DNA of 58,303 nt from Phycisphaerales bacterium (GCA_020427395.1 JAGQON010000022.1:1-58303); one strand, 5' to 3'; positions 29,399-38,370 are shown, numbered from the stretch's first letter. The notes: a model not told the origin generated them from the letters alone. Translations and numbers: made by a program.

Positions 29399-30010
29399 AT
29401 GCATGACAATCACACCCGCGTCCTAGCCTGCATTCTTGCCGCCGCTGCGAGCAGCGCTCTTGCGGATATCGTCCGCGTCGATGAGTTCGATTCCGGCATG
29501 TTCGAGGGGTTTCAGGATCTCGACATCGAGAGCTTCGATCAAGATGTTGTCCGCATCTTCGACGGTGCCGGTTCGGTCTACAGCACCGCCAGCGGCGGCG
29601 ATCTGCACGCCACCGGGTCGTGGTCGTTCATGCAGCGTGTCTCATCGTATGAGGGCACGCACATGCTGGGTGGTAACTACGGGATCGGGTACAGCTTTGA
29701 CTCTGCACAGAAGTCATTCGGCGGGTACTTTTCATCAATCATCGACAATGCCGACGGCGAGATCCGCTTCTATAGCGGCGAGCAGCTCGTTGGTACCGAC
29801 CTCGTCCATGCCCCAACCGATACCACTTGGGCATGGAACGGCTGGAGCAGCGACCAGAGCTTCGATCGTGTCGAGATCGACTCGCACTACAGCACCCGCG
29901 GTTATCTGATGCACGACGCGATCCGCTTGCTGAGCACCTCGGTGCCCTCGCCCGGTGGCAGCGTGCTCGCCGTGGGCGGTCTGCTCGTCCTGGTGCGTCG
30001 ACGACGCTAA
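29399..30010 (+). CDS. PEP-CTERM-like exported protein, copy 2 of a tandem pair
   Basis: This 203-residue paralogue of the preceding gene has the same length and architecture: signal peptide (about 1-22), beta domain with AQKSFGGYFSS, WAWNGWSSDQSFDRV and MHDAIRLLS, and the tail VPSPGGSVLAVGGLL...RRRR. The two share roughly half their residues by eye. Each has its own terminator, so they are separate transcription units after a local duplication. GAGGG lies a little upstream of the ATG. Confidence 0.88.
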   Translation: MHDNHTRVLACILAAAASSALADIVRVDEFDSGMFEGFQDLDIESFDQDVVRIFDGAGSVYSTASGGDLHATGSWSFMQRVSSYEGTHMLGGNYGIGYSFDSAQKSFGGYFSSIIDNADGEIRFYSGEQLVGTDLVHAPTDTTWAWNGWSSDQSFDRVEIDSHYSTRGYLMHDAIRLLSTSVPSPGGSVLAVGGLLVLVRRRR

Positions 30011-30037
30011 ACGAATCACATGGACTCCGGTGTTGCT

Positions 30038-30074
30038 GCGAACGGTCTGCCTCAGGCGGGCCGTTCGCGCTTTT
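30038..30074 (+). terminator. Rho-independent terminator after PEP-CTERM copy 2
   Basis: GCGAACGG (30038-30045) and CCGTTCGC (30061-30068) form a perfect 8-bp stem around a 15-base loop that itself contains CTGCC/GGCGG pairing, followed by GCTTTT. It also separates this gene from the convergent rsmG. Confidence 0.8.
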
Positions 30075-30086
30075 GAACACCTCGGA

Positions 30087-30953
30087 CTAGCTCTTGCTGA
30101 CACCCAAGGGTGAGCGTTTGGGCTCGCCGTCTCGGCGTGGGTAATCGCGGGGCGTGCGGCGTAGTTTCTCGATGACGACCACACGCCCGGTGGGTGTGTC
30201 CACGGTGCCCGCGTGACCGGCGTGGAGCATGTGCAGGGCCTGCTTGGCTTCCGCGAGTTCCTCATCAGCCCGCTGCCCCTTGGTCATCAGCACGAGCCCG
30301 CCGACCTTGACCAGCGGCACGGTCAGCTCGGCGAGCATCGCGATCTGCCCCACGCCGCGTGCCATTGCCAGGTCGTAATGCTCGCGGTGTGGATCGGCTC
30401 GACCGGTGGCGGTCTTCTCACCCCGGTCCTGCCCGAGCTGCTCGGCGCGGGCACAGACGACACGAACATTGCCCAGCCCGAGCGCCGCTGCGGCCTGCTC
30501 GAGATACTCACACTTCTTTTTGGTTGAGTCCATGAGCGTGAAGCGGATAGCGGGCATCGCGATCGCCAGCGGCAGCCCGGGCAGCCCGCCGCCCGAACCG
30601 ATATCGATGACCTCGCTCCCTGGTGCGAGTTCACTGAGCAGCGGCAGAAGCGTGAGCGAATCGAAGATGTGCCGATCCCACGCGTCGTCTGGGTCGCGCA
30701 CGGAGGTGAGGTTCATGCGCGTGTTCGCGTGCAGAAGCATGGCGAGGAATCGACCGAGCTGCTCGATCTCATGCTGCTCAAGCACGATGCCCGTTTCGGC
30801 ACAACGCTCAAGCCATGCGTTGGGCGGCGTGAGCGTTCCCACGGCATCAAGCCGCAGTTCGAGCGAGCCGCGATCAGCGGGAGATGGCACGCCCGCTGAA
30901 GCCGATCGACTTCCCGAACGGCTTGTTTGGTTTGAATGGGTTGGGTCGGTCAT
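30087..30953 (-). CDS. rsmG: 16S rRNA (guanine-527-N7)-methyltransferase RsmG
   Basis: This roughly 288-residue SAM-dependent enzyme methylates G527 of 16S rRNA. Conserved features are NLTSVRDPDDAWDRHIFDSL, the SAM site VIDIGSGGGLPGLPLAI, and ARAEQLG. The N-terminus is extended by a Ser-rich segment compared with the usual 210-residue RsmG, and the C-terminal part carries PTGRVVVIEKLRRTP. The start is uncertain: ATG 30953 (used here) overlaps the rodA 3' end by 80 bases, and GTG 30890 would overlap by 17. Last gene of the mrdA-rodA-rsmG string. Confidence 0.9.
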   Translation of the reverse strand: MTDPTHSNQTSRSGSRSASAGVPSPADRGSLELRLDAVGTLTPPNAWLERCAETGIVLEQHEIEQLGRFLAMLLHANTRMNLTSVRDPDDAWDRHIFDSLTLLPLLSELAPGSEVIDIGSGGGLPGLPLAIAMPAIRFTLMDSTKKKCEYLEQAAAALGLGNVRVVCARAEQLGQDRGEKTATGRADPHREHYDLAMARGVGQIAMLAELTVPLVKVGGLVLMTKGQRADEELAEAKQALHMLHAGHAGTVDTPTGRVVVIEKLRRTPRDYPRRDGEPKRSPLGVSKS

Positions 30954-32190
30954 CATCAGCAGCGTATTCAAACGAGCTGCGGTAGGGGGGCTTGGGGCGA
31001 TGAAATGCGACATTCATGATTAATCCGGTCATCAGCCAGCAGGTGATCAGCGACGATCCCCCCGCGCTGAGGAACGGCAGGGTGATGCCGATGATCGGCA
31101 GCACCCCCAGGTTCATGCCCACATTGATCACGACCTGCACAGCGATAAACGCGGGCAGGCCCACGGCGATCAGCCGCCCGATAGGCTCGCGGCAGTTCGC
31201 GGCCACCACCAGCGCCCCGATGACCCAGAGCGCGTAGAGCATGAGCATCACCAGCCCGCCCAGGAGCCCGAAGCGGGTGACGACGACCGCGAAGATCATG
31301 TCGTTCTCGCGTTCGGGCAGGGCGTTGTAGCGGACAAGGGCGCGGGCCGTGGGCTCTGGGGTGCCGACGATCTGCCCGGCGGAGATGAGCATCTGGGCCC
31401 GCGAGGACTGGAAGTTGATGTCGAAGTTGGTCGACTCGTCGCCCTGGAACTGCTTAACGATCGCCTCGATGCGGGCTTTCTGATGCGGTCGGAGGAAGGG
31501 GTAGGCCATGGGGGCGCTCATGGCGGCGCAGAGCACGATGAGCGTCAGGTGGCGCAGGCGGGCACCCGCGGCGATGAGCATGGCGAACAGAGCCGGCACG
31601 AAGAGCGAGGCCGTGCCCAGGTCTGGCTGGACGGTGATGAGACCCACCGGAACCGCCGCGATGATGCCCGGCACGATCAGCCCGCCGAAGCGGCGGTGCT
31701 GCGTGCGGAACCGCAGGTACTGGGCCACCGCGAGCACGAAGGCGATTTTGGTGATCTCGCTTGGCTGGAAGTCGGTAAAACCGAGGTTGATCCACGAGCG
31801 GGCGCCGTTGCGGGGTGTGACGATGCTTGAGGGGATGCCCGGCACCAGCAGGAAGATGAGCAGCCCGAGGCACACCGCGAAGTAGAACCACGCGAAGGCG
31901 CTGACGAGCTTGTAATGCGGGAGCATGATCACGAGGCACGCGACGATGCCCATGACCATGAAGATCAGCTGCTTGATGGCGGTAGGGGAGAGCTCGGAGA
32001 GCGACGGGTCGAGGTTCTCGTTGAGCCCGATGTCGATTGCGTAGACACCCAGCAGCGAGAGCAGGAGCGAGGCGACGACCGTGACCCAGCCCCAGTTGAC
32101 AGGGCGCAGCACGCGCGAGACGGGCTCAGGGTTGCGTCCACCGCCCTTGATCAGACGCACGATCGGGTTGATCTGCCCTGCGCCGCTCAT
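30874..32190 (-). CDS. rodA: RodA-type peptidoglycan glycosyltransferase (SEDS family)
   Basis: This 438-residue protein has about ten membrane helices. SEDS signatures are visible: NGARSWINLGFTDFQPSEITKIAFVLAVA, TVQPDLGTA and GGSSLITCWLMTGLIMN. It polymerises glycan strands with its partner PBP2 during elongation. The start overlaps the mrdA stop by four bases (ATGA). The extracellular loop (DFNINFQSS region) and the C-terminal cytoplasmic tail are ordinary in length. Together with mrdA it argues that this planctomycete builds peptidoglycan. Confidence 0.95.
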   Translation of the reverse strand: MSGAGQINPIVRLIKGGGRNPEPVSRVLRPVNWGWVTVVASLLLSLLGVYAIDIGLNENLDPSLSELSPTAIKQLIFMVMGIVACLVIMLPHYKLVSAFAWFYFAVCLGLLIFLLVPGIPSSIVTPRNGARSWINLGFTDFQPSEITKIAFVLAVAQYLRFRTQHRRFGGLIVPGIIAAVPVGLITVQPDLGTASLFVPALFAMLIAAGARLRHLTLIVLCAAMSAPMAYPFLRPHQKARIEAIVKQFQGDESTNFDINFQSSRAQMLISAGQIVGTPEPTARALVRYNALPERENDMIFAVVVTRFGLLGGLVMLMLYALWVIGALVVAANCREPIGRLIAVGLPAFIAVQVVINVGMNLGVLPIIGITLPFLSAGGSSLITCWLMTGLIMNVAFHRPKPPYRSSFEYAADDDRPNPFKPNKPFGKSIGFSGRAISR

Positions 32191-34667
32191 GCGTCGGGCT
32201 CCTGATCCTGCGAAAGATCGGGCAGGTAGCCCTCCTCGATCAGCGCATGGATGATCTCGTTGTTGATCGGGCCTGAGACGCGACCGCCTGATCCGGCGTA
32301 CTCGACGATGACCGCGATCGCGTACTTGGGCGACTCACCCTCGGGCGCGACGAGCGTGACATACCACGAGTGATCGCCCTGACGCACGACACGCGGCTCG
32401 AGCGGGCCGTCGCTATCGGCGGTCTTGTCCGGGTCGAACACGAGCGGGGGTGCCGTCGCGGTGCCGGTCTTGCCCCAGACGGCGATGCCGGGCTGGTTGA
32501 AGATCGGCACGGCCTCGGGGCCGAGTTCTTCATAACGGATGGCACGCCCGGTGCCGAAGCGGACATTGGTCACGACCTGATGCAATCCCTCGAGCGCCTC
32601 TTGGACGGCCCAAGATGGGATGCCGATGTCGCGGACATCGGGCGCATCACCGTCACGCACGATGCTGGGTGTGATCGCGATACCCGCGCGAGAGAGCGTC
32701 GCCATCGCGTCGGCCGCGTGCAGCGGAGTCCAGGTGATCGGTCCCTGCCCGATCCCCATGAGGATTGCTTCGTCTTGCGTGAGGTCGCTGCCATCGTTGG
32801 GTCCGTTGAAGCGACCAATGGATCCGGGCCACTCGGTGCCCACGCCGAGCCCGTACGGACGCCCGACATGGAAGTCCTGATAGGCGAGCGCGATATCCTT
32901 CGGCCCGAGTCGCTGCCCGAGTGTGAAGAAGAAGACATTGCTCGAGACCATGAGCGCATCGATGCCGTCGGGGTGGCGTCCGAGCTGGTCGAAGTGCGTC
33001 ACGCCGGGGTTCTGCTTATAGATCCACGAGCGGAACTTGTTGGGCTGGTTGGGGAGCAGGTGCCCCGTCGCCTCGATCGTCTCGCGCGGTCGGTACTTGC
33101 TGTGCTTGGCGGCCTCGGTCAGGATCAGTGCCTTGGCGACCGACCCGGGCGGGTAGGGCTTGGCGATGGCCTTGTTGACCCACGGGGCGTGGATGGTCTC
33201 GTAGAGCCGTCGTTCCATGTCGGTGTGCACGCCGCGGCTCTTCCAATCGTTCTCGTCGATCGGCGGGCTTGGGGTGGTGACCAGCGCGAGGATCTCGCCG
33301 GTGGCGACCTCGAGCACCACCACACCGGCGTCAAGGTCGGTGCCGACGGGCGTGTAGAGCGGCTCTTCGTTCTTGTGCCAGGGCTGGACGCGGGTCAGTC
33401 CGACGCTCGGGTCGAGAATCGCCCGGATGCGTGCCTGGAGCACGATGTCGATGCTCAGGTTCACATCGCGCCCGGGTGTCGGGTCGAGTTCCCTGACATC
33501 GCCGGTCTGGAGGTTCTCGACTCGCAAGCCACGCAGGCCGCGGAGCGTAGGCTCGAAGGCTTGCTCGATGCCACTGCGACCGACGCGATCGCCCGGCTTG
33601 TATCGTCCGCGATCGGTGCCGGCTTCGGTTACGGCGCGATTCCGCAGGTCGAGATCGTCACGCAGTGCATCCGCGCGGCGCTGGACATCTTCTGCGTAGA
33701 GCCCGTCGTCGATACGCCCGAGCAGCAGGCGGCCGACGCCGCGTGTGGTGACGGTGATGGGCTCCTCGGAACGGATGGGCGGGGGGAAGGTTGAGCGGTC
33801 CACGCTGACCTGGAGCGTGTCGAACGGGGTTAGCCGAGCTGTGGCATCGGTCACCAGCAGTCCCGGGTACAAAGGCAGTCGCATGTCCTCCAGCAGTATG
33901 GGCGAGATGCCTTCTGAGACGATCGGTTCGCGCTTGGCGATCATGCGGAGCACCGCGAAGCCAAGCTCGTCGGGGACATCGGGGATGATCGAGTGAGGGA
34001 TCTCTTCTTCCTGGATCGGACGCTCGGCGATACGCCGGAACCGGTCGAGATCGGACTCGGAAGGCACACGACCGCTCCGCTCGAACTGTTCGCGTTCTCG
34101 CGAGTACACCTTTTCGGAGTAGTCCTGCTTCATCGCCCCAACGCGTTCGAGGATCGCTTGCTTGCGCTCGTCGAACTCACGCCGATCGATCCCGGCGATC
34201 GTGATCAGGTCGTTCTCCATCTGTCGGACGCGGCGTTTGAGCGCATCCTCGAAGCGGTCCACGATCTGAGACTGATCGACCTCGGGCAGGTTCTCCCAGA
34301 TCTCGGGGTTGGCACGCTGGGCCAGCAGGTTGGCATAGTTGCGGATGCTCGTCCAGCGCCGGCGACCGCTGCGGTCTTCGTAGACCCAATGCCCGTCAAG
34401 GATGCGGTAGTCGATCGAGATGTCGTACGAAGCCCGGTCACCCGCGAGCACCCTTCCCTTGCGATCCAGGATCCGCCCCCGGGTTGTGGGAAGCCATGTC
34501 TCGGTAACCAGCAGTTTCTCGGCCTGAGCGCGGGCCTCGGCACCCTCCTCGATGGTCATGTAGCCCAGACGCCCGCCCAGCGCCACCAGCGTGAGCATGC
34601 ACATGCCCGCGAGCAGCATCACCCGCCGGTGGAACATGCTCGGGATGTAGTGCCTGATCGAGTTCAT
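32187..34667 (-). CDS. mrdA: penicillin-binding protein 2 (MrdA), long form
   Basis: This 826-residue transpeptidase is about 200 residues longer than typical PBP2. One N-terminal membrane helix (about 15-35) is followed by the pedestal domain (TTRGRILDRKGRVLAGD). The transpeptidase domain has the active serine in GSVAK near residue 509, SxN in SSN near 572 and KTGTA near 732. The extra length lies in the pedestal (coiled-coil-like charged region about 100-260) and around 300-420. It cross-links peptidoglycan with RodA. AGGAAGG lies about 18 bases upstream of the ATG. Confidence 0.95.
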   Translation of the reverse strand: MNSIRHYIPSMFHRRVMLLAGMCMLTLVALGGRLGYMTIEEGAEARAQAEKLLVTETWLPTTRGRILDRKGRVLAGDRASYDISIDYRILDGHWVYEDRSGRRRWTSIRNYANLLAQRANPEIWENLPEVDQSQIVDRFEDALKRRVRQMENDLITIAGIDRREFDERKQAILERVGAMKQDYSEKVYSREREQFERSGRVPSESDLDRFRRIAERPIQEEEIPHSIIPDVPDELGFAVLRMIAKREPIVSEGISPILLEDMRLPLYPGLLVTDATARLTPFDTLQVSVDRSTFPPPIRSEEPITVTTRGVGRLLLGRIDDGLYAEDVQRRADALRDDLDLRNRAVTEAGTDRGRYKPGDRVGRSGIEQAFEPTLRGLRGLRVENLQTGDVRELDPTPGRDVNLSIDIVLQARIRAILDPSVGLTRVQPWHKNEEPLYTPVGTDLDAGVVVLEVATGEILALVTTPSPPIDENDWKSRGVHTDMERRLYETIHAPWVNKAIAKPYPPGSVAKALILTEAAKHSKYRPRETIEATGHLLPNQPNKFRSWIYKQNPGVTHFDQLGRHPDGIDALMVSSNVFFFTLGQRLGPKDIALAYQDFHVGRPYGLGVGTEWPGSIGRFNGPNDGSDLTQDEAILMGIGQGPITWTPLHAADAMATLSRAGIAITPSIVRDGDAPDVRDIGIPSWAVQEALEGLHQVVTNVRFGTGRAIRYEELGPEAVPIFNQPGIAVWGKTGTATAPPLVFDPDKTADSDGPLEPRVVRQGDHSWYVTLVAPEGESPKYAIAVIVEYAGSGGRVSGPINNEIIHALIEEGYLPDLSQDQEPDA

Positions 34668-34763
34668 ACGCGCGCGGGATCGCCTTCCTATCTGAGGATA
34701 CGAGTCTTGTATCGACCTTGTGCGACCAATCGGGACACAATGCCCGCTCTGATTCAGTCCATG

Positions 34764-34790
34764 AAAAACGCCCGTGATTGGCGGGCGTTT
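34764..34790 (-). terminator. Rho-independent terminator after gltA
   Basis: Read on the minus strand, AAACGCCCG and CGGGCGTTT form a 9-bp stem with a seven-base loop, followed by TTTTTC. It lies 22 bases after the citrate synthase stop and before the mrdA promoter region. Confidence 0.9.
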
Positions 34791-34811
34791 GAGGGGTGTT
34801 GGTCGTGTCGA

Positions 34812-35954
34812 TCAGCGATCGTTGATCGGGGTGTAGGGGGCGTCGTGGGGGCCCACATAGTCGGTGGTCGGGCGGAAGAGGCGGTTGTCGCCCAGCTGCT
34901 CGATCACATGCCCGCTCCAGCCCGCGATACGCGACAGGGCGAACATGGGGGTGAACAGGTCGAGCTTGAGCCCGATGCAGTGGTAGGTGGTGGCGGAGTA
35001 GAAGTCGACATTGGGGTAGATGCCCTTGGCCGCGTACTCGCGCTCCATGATCTGCTCGATCTTGTGCGACTTCTCGTAGAGGTCGCTGTTGCCCGTGTCG
35101 TCTGCCAGCTGCTTGGCGAGGGTCATCAGCTCGGCTGCTCGCGGGTCCTTGGCCTTGTAGACACGGTGCCCGAAGCCCATAATGCGGTCCTTCTTGGCGA
35201 TCTTGCCCATGATGTACGACTCGACATCATCGACGCTGGGGATCTCGTTGAGCATCTTCATGACACCCTCGTTGGCACCGCCGTGCAGCGGGCCACGCAG
35301 CGAGCCGATCGCCCCGGTGATGGCCGAGTACATGTCGCTGAGGGTGGAGATGATCACGCGGGCGGTGAAGGTCGAGTTATTGAGCCCGTGGTCCGCGTGG
35401 GTGATCATGCAGATGTCGAACGCACGCTCCATCGCCTCGGTGGGCTTCTCGCCGTTGAGCAGGTAGAGGAAGTTGGCCGCGAACGAGAGCGAGGTGTCCG
35501 GCTCAATGAAATCGAGCCCTCGCCGGTGGCGATCGAAGGCGGCGACGACAGCGGGTGTGGTCGCGAGGATCTGCAGCGACTTCTGGCGAGCCGCCTCGAC
35601 GCTGTTCTCGTTGGGGCTGGAGTCGTCCATCGCCATCGAGCTGACCAGCGTACGGAGCACATGCATGGGCTCGGCATCGACGGGGCAGGACTTGATGCGT
35701 GCCTTCATGGCGTCGCACATGCTGTAGTTGCTGCGCAGCTCGCTGGTGAACGCGTCGAGCTCGCTCTGCGTGGGCAGTCGCTTATTCCAGAGCAGGAAGA
35801 CCGTTTCCTCGAACGAGCTGTTCTTCGCGAGATCGCCGATCGCGATCCCGACATACTCGAGGATCCCTTCGGTGCCGTTGATGAACGACATCTCGGTCTG
35901 GGCGGCAATCACGCCCTCGAGCCCCTTGGAGTAAGTCTTTTCTGCGGTACTCAT
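34812..35954 (-). CDS. gltA: citrate synthase
   Basis: This 380-residue enzyme condenses acetyl-CoA and oxaloacetate. Active-site histidines are in HADHGLN and GPLHGGANEGV, the CoA-binding GFGHRVYK and the catalytic aspartate in YPNVDFYSA are present, and the C-terminus carries GWSGHVIEQ. The length fits the short bacterial/archaeal-type dimeric form. AAGGA lies nine bases before the ATG. A perfect 17-base palindrome lies 26 bases upstream of the start (35980-35996). Confidence 0.97.
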   Translation of the reverse strand: MSTAEKTYSKGLEGVIAAQTEMSFINGTEGILEYVGIAIGDLAKNSSFEETVFLLWNKRLPTQSELDAFTSELRSNYSMCDAMKARIKSCPVDAEPMHVLRTLVSSMAMDDSSPNENSVEAARQKSLQILATTPAVVAAFDRHRRGLDFIEPDTSLSFAANFLYLLNGEKPTEAMERAFDICMITHADHGLNNSTFTARVIISTLSDMYSAITGAIGSLRGPLHGGANEGVMKMLNEIPSVDDVESYIMGKIAKKDRIMGFGHRVYKAKDPRAAELMTLAKQLADDTGNSDLYEKSHKIEQIMEREYAAKGIYPNVDFYSATTYHCIGLKLDLFTPMFALSRIAGWSGHVIEQLGDNRLFRPTTDYVGPHDAPYTPINDR

Positions 35955-35979
35955 TGCGTTCGGTCCTTGGTTGTGCCGC

Positions 35980-35996
35980 TGAACAGGGCCTGTTCA
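35980..35996. promoter_or_regulatory. perfect 8-1-8 palindrome upstream of gltA
   Basis: TGAACAGGGCCTGTTCA is a perfect inverted repeat with one central base, 26 bases before the gltA start and about 13 before its ribosome binding site. It could be an operator for a dimeric regulator or a leader hairpin. The GAAC...GTTC arms recall LexA sites, but the seven-base spacing does not match the known N4 box. Confidence 0.5.
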
Positions 35997-36111
35997 CGCA
36001 GCGATGGCGAGTCGATCAAGGTTTGGGTCCCGCCGAGCTCATCGAAATCGTGCTGAAATGGGCGGGACGGGATCATAGGCATGAACAAATGAATCGGCGT
36101 ACTATCGACCT

Positions 36112-37299
36112 GTGTTGATCCCATTGGGCACAGACCGGCCGAACAGACGCAAACCTGTGGTCACCCATGCCCTGATCGCCCTGAATTTAGGGGTGTTCAT
36201 TCTCATGGCGTTCCTGCAGAACAGCAGCCCCGACGCCGCCGAGCGCGTTCTGGACTGGGGGCATGTCTCTCGCCACGGCTTTACCGTCCACGGGCTGATC
36301 ACCTCGGCCTTCTTCCACGCCGGGTTCATGCACATCTTCGGGAACATGATCTTCCTGATCGTGTTCGGCCCCTCGGTCGAGGACCGGTTCGGGCCATGGT
36401 GGTACCTGTTGTTTTACCTGGGCGGGGCGGCGGCATCGGGGCTGGCGCATATCGCGGTGGACCCGCACCCGGCCATCGGTGCCTCGGGTGCTGTGGCGGC
36501 GGTATCGGGTGCCTATCTCATGCTCTTTCCCCGTACCCGGATCAAGTGCTTCGTGATCTTCTTTATCATCGGGATCTTCATGATTCCATCCTGGTGGCTA
36601 ATCGGGCTCTACATCGTGCTGGACCTGATCGAGCATGTGTTTACGCCTGAGAACGGCATCGCGAATATGGCCCACCTGGGCGGCTACGCCTATGGGTTTG
36701 TGATCGCCTTGGCCCTGCTGGTGACCGGGATTCTCAGCCCAGAGCCCTATGACCTGTTCTCGACCTTCAAGCAGCGACAGCGTCGCAAGGCGTTCGTCAG
36801 TGCCCACAAGATGCATGAGCAGCACCTCAACAAGGTGATGCGTGACGAGGCCCCCAGGGACCCGCGCAGCGAGCACCTGGCTAGTGCGCGGGCGGAGATC
36901 GGTTCCCTGTTGAGCGAAGGCCAGACGGATCGGGCCGCGGACGCATACCTGCGGATGGTCGAGGAGTTCGGTCACGACGAGAACGCGCCGCTGACCCTGC
37001 ATCGCGATGCACAGTATCAGATCGCCAACGAACTCTACAAGCGTGGCGATCAGGTGCAGGCCGCCGATGCCTTCTCTCGCCTGCTCGGCAGCTACCCGGG
37101 CGACCCCGAGCGTCATGTGATCACGGTGCTGGTCGCGCGGATCCGGGGCGAGCAGCAGGGCGATGTGCCCGGCGCGATCGTGATGCTCGAGGAACTGCTC
37201 GATCAGGGGCTTGATCATGAAACCAAGGCGTTGGTCGAGTCGGAGCTCGAGCGCATCCGGGCCAATCCGGCACAACATTCATCCGAGGACGAGACATGA
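36112..37299 (+). CDS. rhomboid-family intramembrane serine protease with C-terminal TPR region
   Basis: This 395-residue protein has six membrane helices with rhomboid signatures: HGFMHIFGNM-type stretch (HAGFMHIFGNMIFL), active serine in IGASGAVAAV (about residue 125) and catalytic histidine in MAHLGGYAYG. Residues about 225-395 form a soluble helical domain resembling TPR repeats (RAADAYLRMVEEFG, YKRGDQVQAADAFSRLL). It probably cuts membrane proteins near the cytoplasmic face, with TPR-guided partner choice. The start is GTG 36112; TACTAT (36100-36105) six bases earlier and no ribosome binding site point to a leaderless transcript. It overlaps trpF by four bases. Confidence 0.9.
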   Translation: MLIPLGTDRPNRRKPVVTHALIALNLGVFILMAFLQNSSPDAAERVLDWGHVSRHGFTVHGLITSAFFHAGFMHIFGNMIFLIVFGPSVEDRFGPWWYLLFYLGGAAASGLAHIAVDPHPAIGASGAVAAVSGAYLMLFPRTRIKCFVIFFIIGIFMIPSWWLIGLYIVLDLIEHVFTPENGIANMAHLGGYAYGFVIALALLVTGILSPEPYDLFSTFKQRQRRKAFVSAHKMHEQHLNKVMRDEAPRDPRSEHLASARAEIGSLLSEGQTDRAADAYLRMVEEFGHDENAPLTLHRDAQYQIANELYKRGDQVQAADAFSRLLGSYPGDPERHVITVLVARIRGEQQGDVPGAIVMLEELLDQGLDHETKALVESELERIRANPAQHSSEDET

Positions 37300-37940
37300 G
37301 CAGCACAAGAACACGCGTCAAGGTTTGCGGCATCACGAGCTATGACGCGGCCATGTGGGCAGTCGACGCGGGCGCGGACGCGATTGGATTCGTCTTTGTC
37401 GAGGGCACGCCGCGTTATATCGAGCCGGAGAAGGCCGCGGGGATTATGTTCTCGCTGCCACCCTTTGTGAGCACGGTGGGGGTGGTGCGTGATCTTGATG
37501 TCGATGCGTTCTGCGATCTGGAGCAGATGTGCCCGGCCCACTCGATGCAGCTGCACGGCAAGGAGCCCGTCGATGTCGTGAAGCAGTGCGGCCCGGGTGT
37601 GATCAAGGCGTTCAAGTACGAGGACGCGACGATCAACTCGCAGCTCACCCGCTGGGGCAAGGTCGATGAGGTCGACGCGCTGCTGATCGATGGTTCTGAT
37701 GGGGGCGAGGGCATGGCGTTCGACTGGTCGAAGCTCAAGCCGCACCTAGACGGCTCCAACAAGAACATCATCATCGCCGGCGGCATCGACGAGGACAATG
37801 TCGCGCAGGTCATCGAGACCCTCCGCCCGTACGCGGTGGATGTGTCGTCGGGTGTTGAGGATGCTCCGGGCGTGAAGAACCGCGAGAAGATCGAGCGGTT
37901 GTGCGCTGCGGTGCACGGTGCCGATGCGCGTCTGCGATAA
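37296..37940 (+). CDS. trpF: phosphoribosylanthranilate isomerase
   Basis: This 214-residue TIM-barrel enzyme of tryptophan synthesis has the catalytic cysteine in VKVCGITS, an Amadori general acid aspartate in LLIDGSDGG, IIIAGGIDEDNV and the phosphate-binding VDVSSGVEDAPGVKNREKI. All hallmark segments are present. It is translationally coupled to the rhomboid gene (ATGA); no other trp gene lies nearby. It is convergent with the next lipoprotein gene (one-base gap). Confidence 0.96.
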   Translation: MSSTRTRVKVCGITSYDAAMWAVDAGADAIGFVFVEGTPRYIEPEKAAGIMFSLPPFVSTVGVVRDLDVDAFCDLEQMCPAHSMQLHGKEPVDVVKQCGPGVIKAFKYEDATINSQLTRWGKVDEVDALLIDGSDGGEGMAFDWSKLKPHLDGSNKNIIIAGGIDEDNVAQVIETLRPYAVDVSSGVEDAPGVKNREKIERLCAAVHGADARLR

Positions 37941-37941
37941 A

Positions 37942-38370
37942 TCAGATTCCAAGCGTTTGCAGGATCGATTCGAGCACGACCCGTGACCGTGATTCGGTCG
38001 TGGGGTCGATGTTGATCTCGAGCTGCACGCCCCCGCCCTGATACTTGGTGCGGATCTTGATCTTGTCGTAGGGCGAGTTGGCGCCGCCGAGCGCGACGAT
38101 CGAGCCGTCGGATGGGGTGACCGTGGCTTCCTCGATGGTGTGCCCCTGCCGGTAGAGGACGGCCTTGGAGGCGGCCATGACCGTCTCGATCGAGGTCCCC
38201 GGGGGCAGCTCGGTCTTGAGCGTCCCGAATCGGTATGAGGCCGCGATGGGGGTCTGCCCGTGCCACGCGGTGGTTTCCCGCAGGGCGGGCGGGGATTCGC
38301 AGCCCCCCAGCGCAGCGATCAGGGCGAAAGTGGCGGCGGAGAGGTAGAATCGGGTTGGGGGCGTACGCAT
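37942..38370 (-). CDS. putative small lipoprotein
   Basis: From ATG 38370 the protein has 142 residues with signal peptide and lipobox ALGGC (Cys near 24). The mature part is one alpha/beta domain (SYRFGTLKTELPPGTSIETVMAASKAVLYRQGHTIEEATVT..., IKIRTKYQGGGVQLEINI). This pattern recalls short DUF3568-like lipoproteins, but I am not certain. The frame is open upstream but that part overlaps rpsU in antisense and is not credible. Confidence 0.78.
   Translation of the reverse strand: MRTPPTRFYLSAATFALIAALGGCESPPALRETTAWHGQTPIAASYRFGTLKTELPPGTSIETVMAASKAVLYRQGHTIEEATVTPSDGSIVALGGANSPYDKIKIRTKYQGGGVQLEINIDPTTESRSRVVLESILQTLGI

Noticed and set aside
35980..35996. LexA (SOS) box upstream of gltA
   Set aside because: The GAAC/GTTC arms are separated by seven bases, not four, and the downstream gene is citrate synthase, so no SOS link is supported.
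33993..36056. 687-codon plus-strand frame opposite mrdA and gltA
   Set aside because: It spans two unrelated well-supported minus-strand genes and the intergenic terminator, so it cannot be a real gene.
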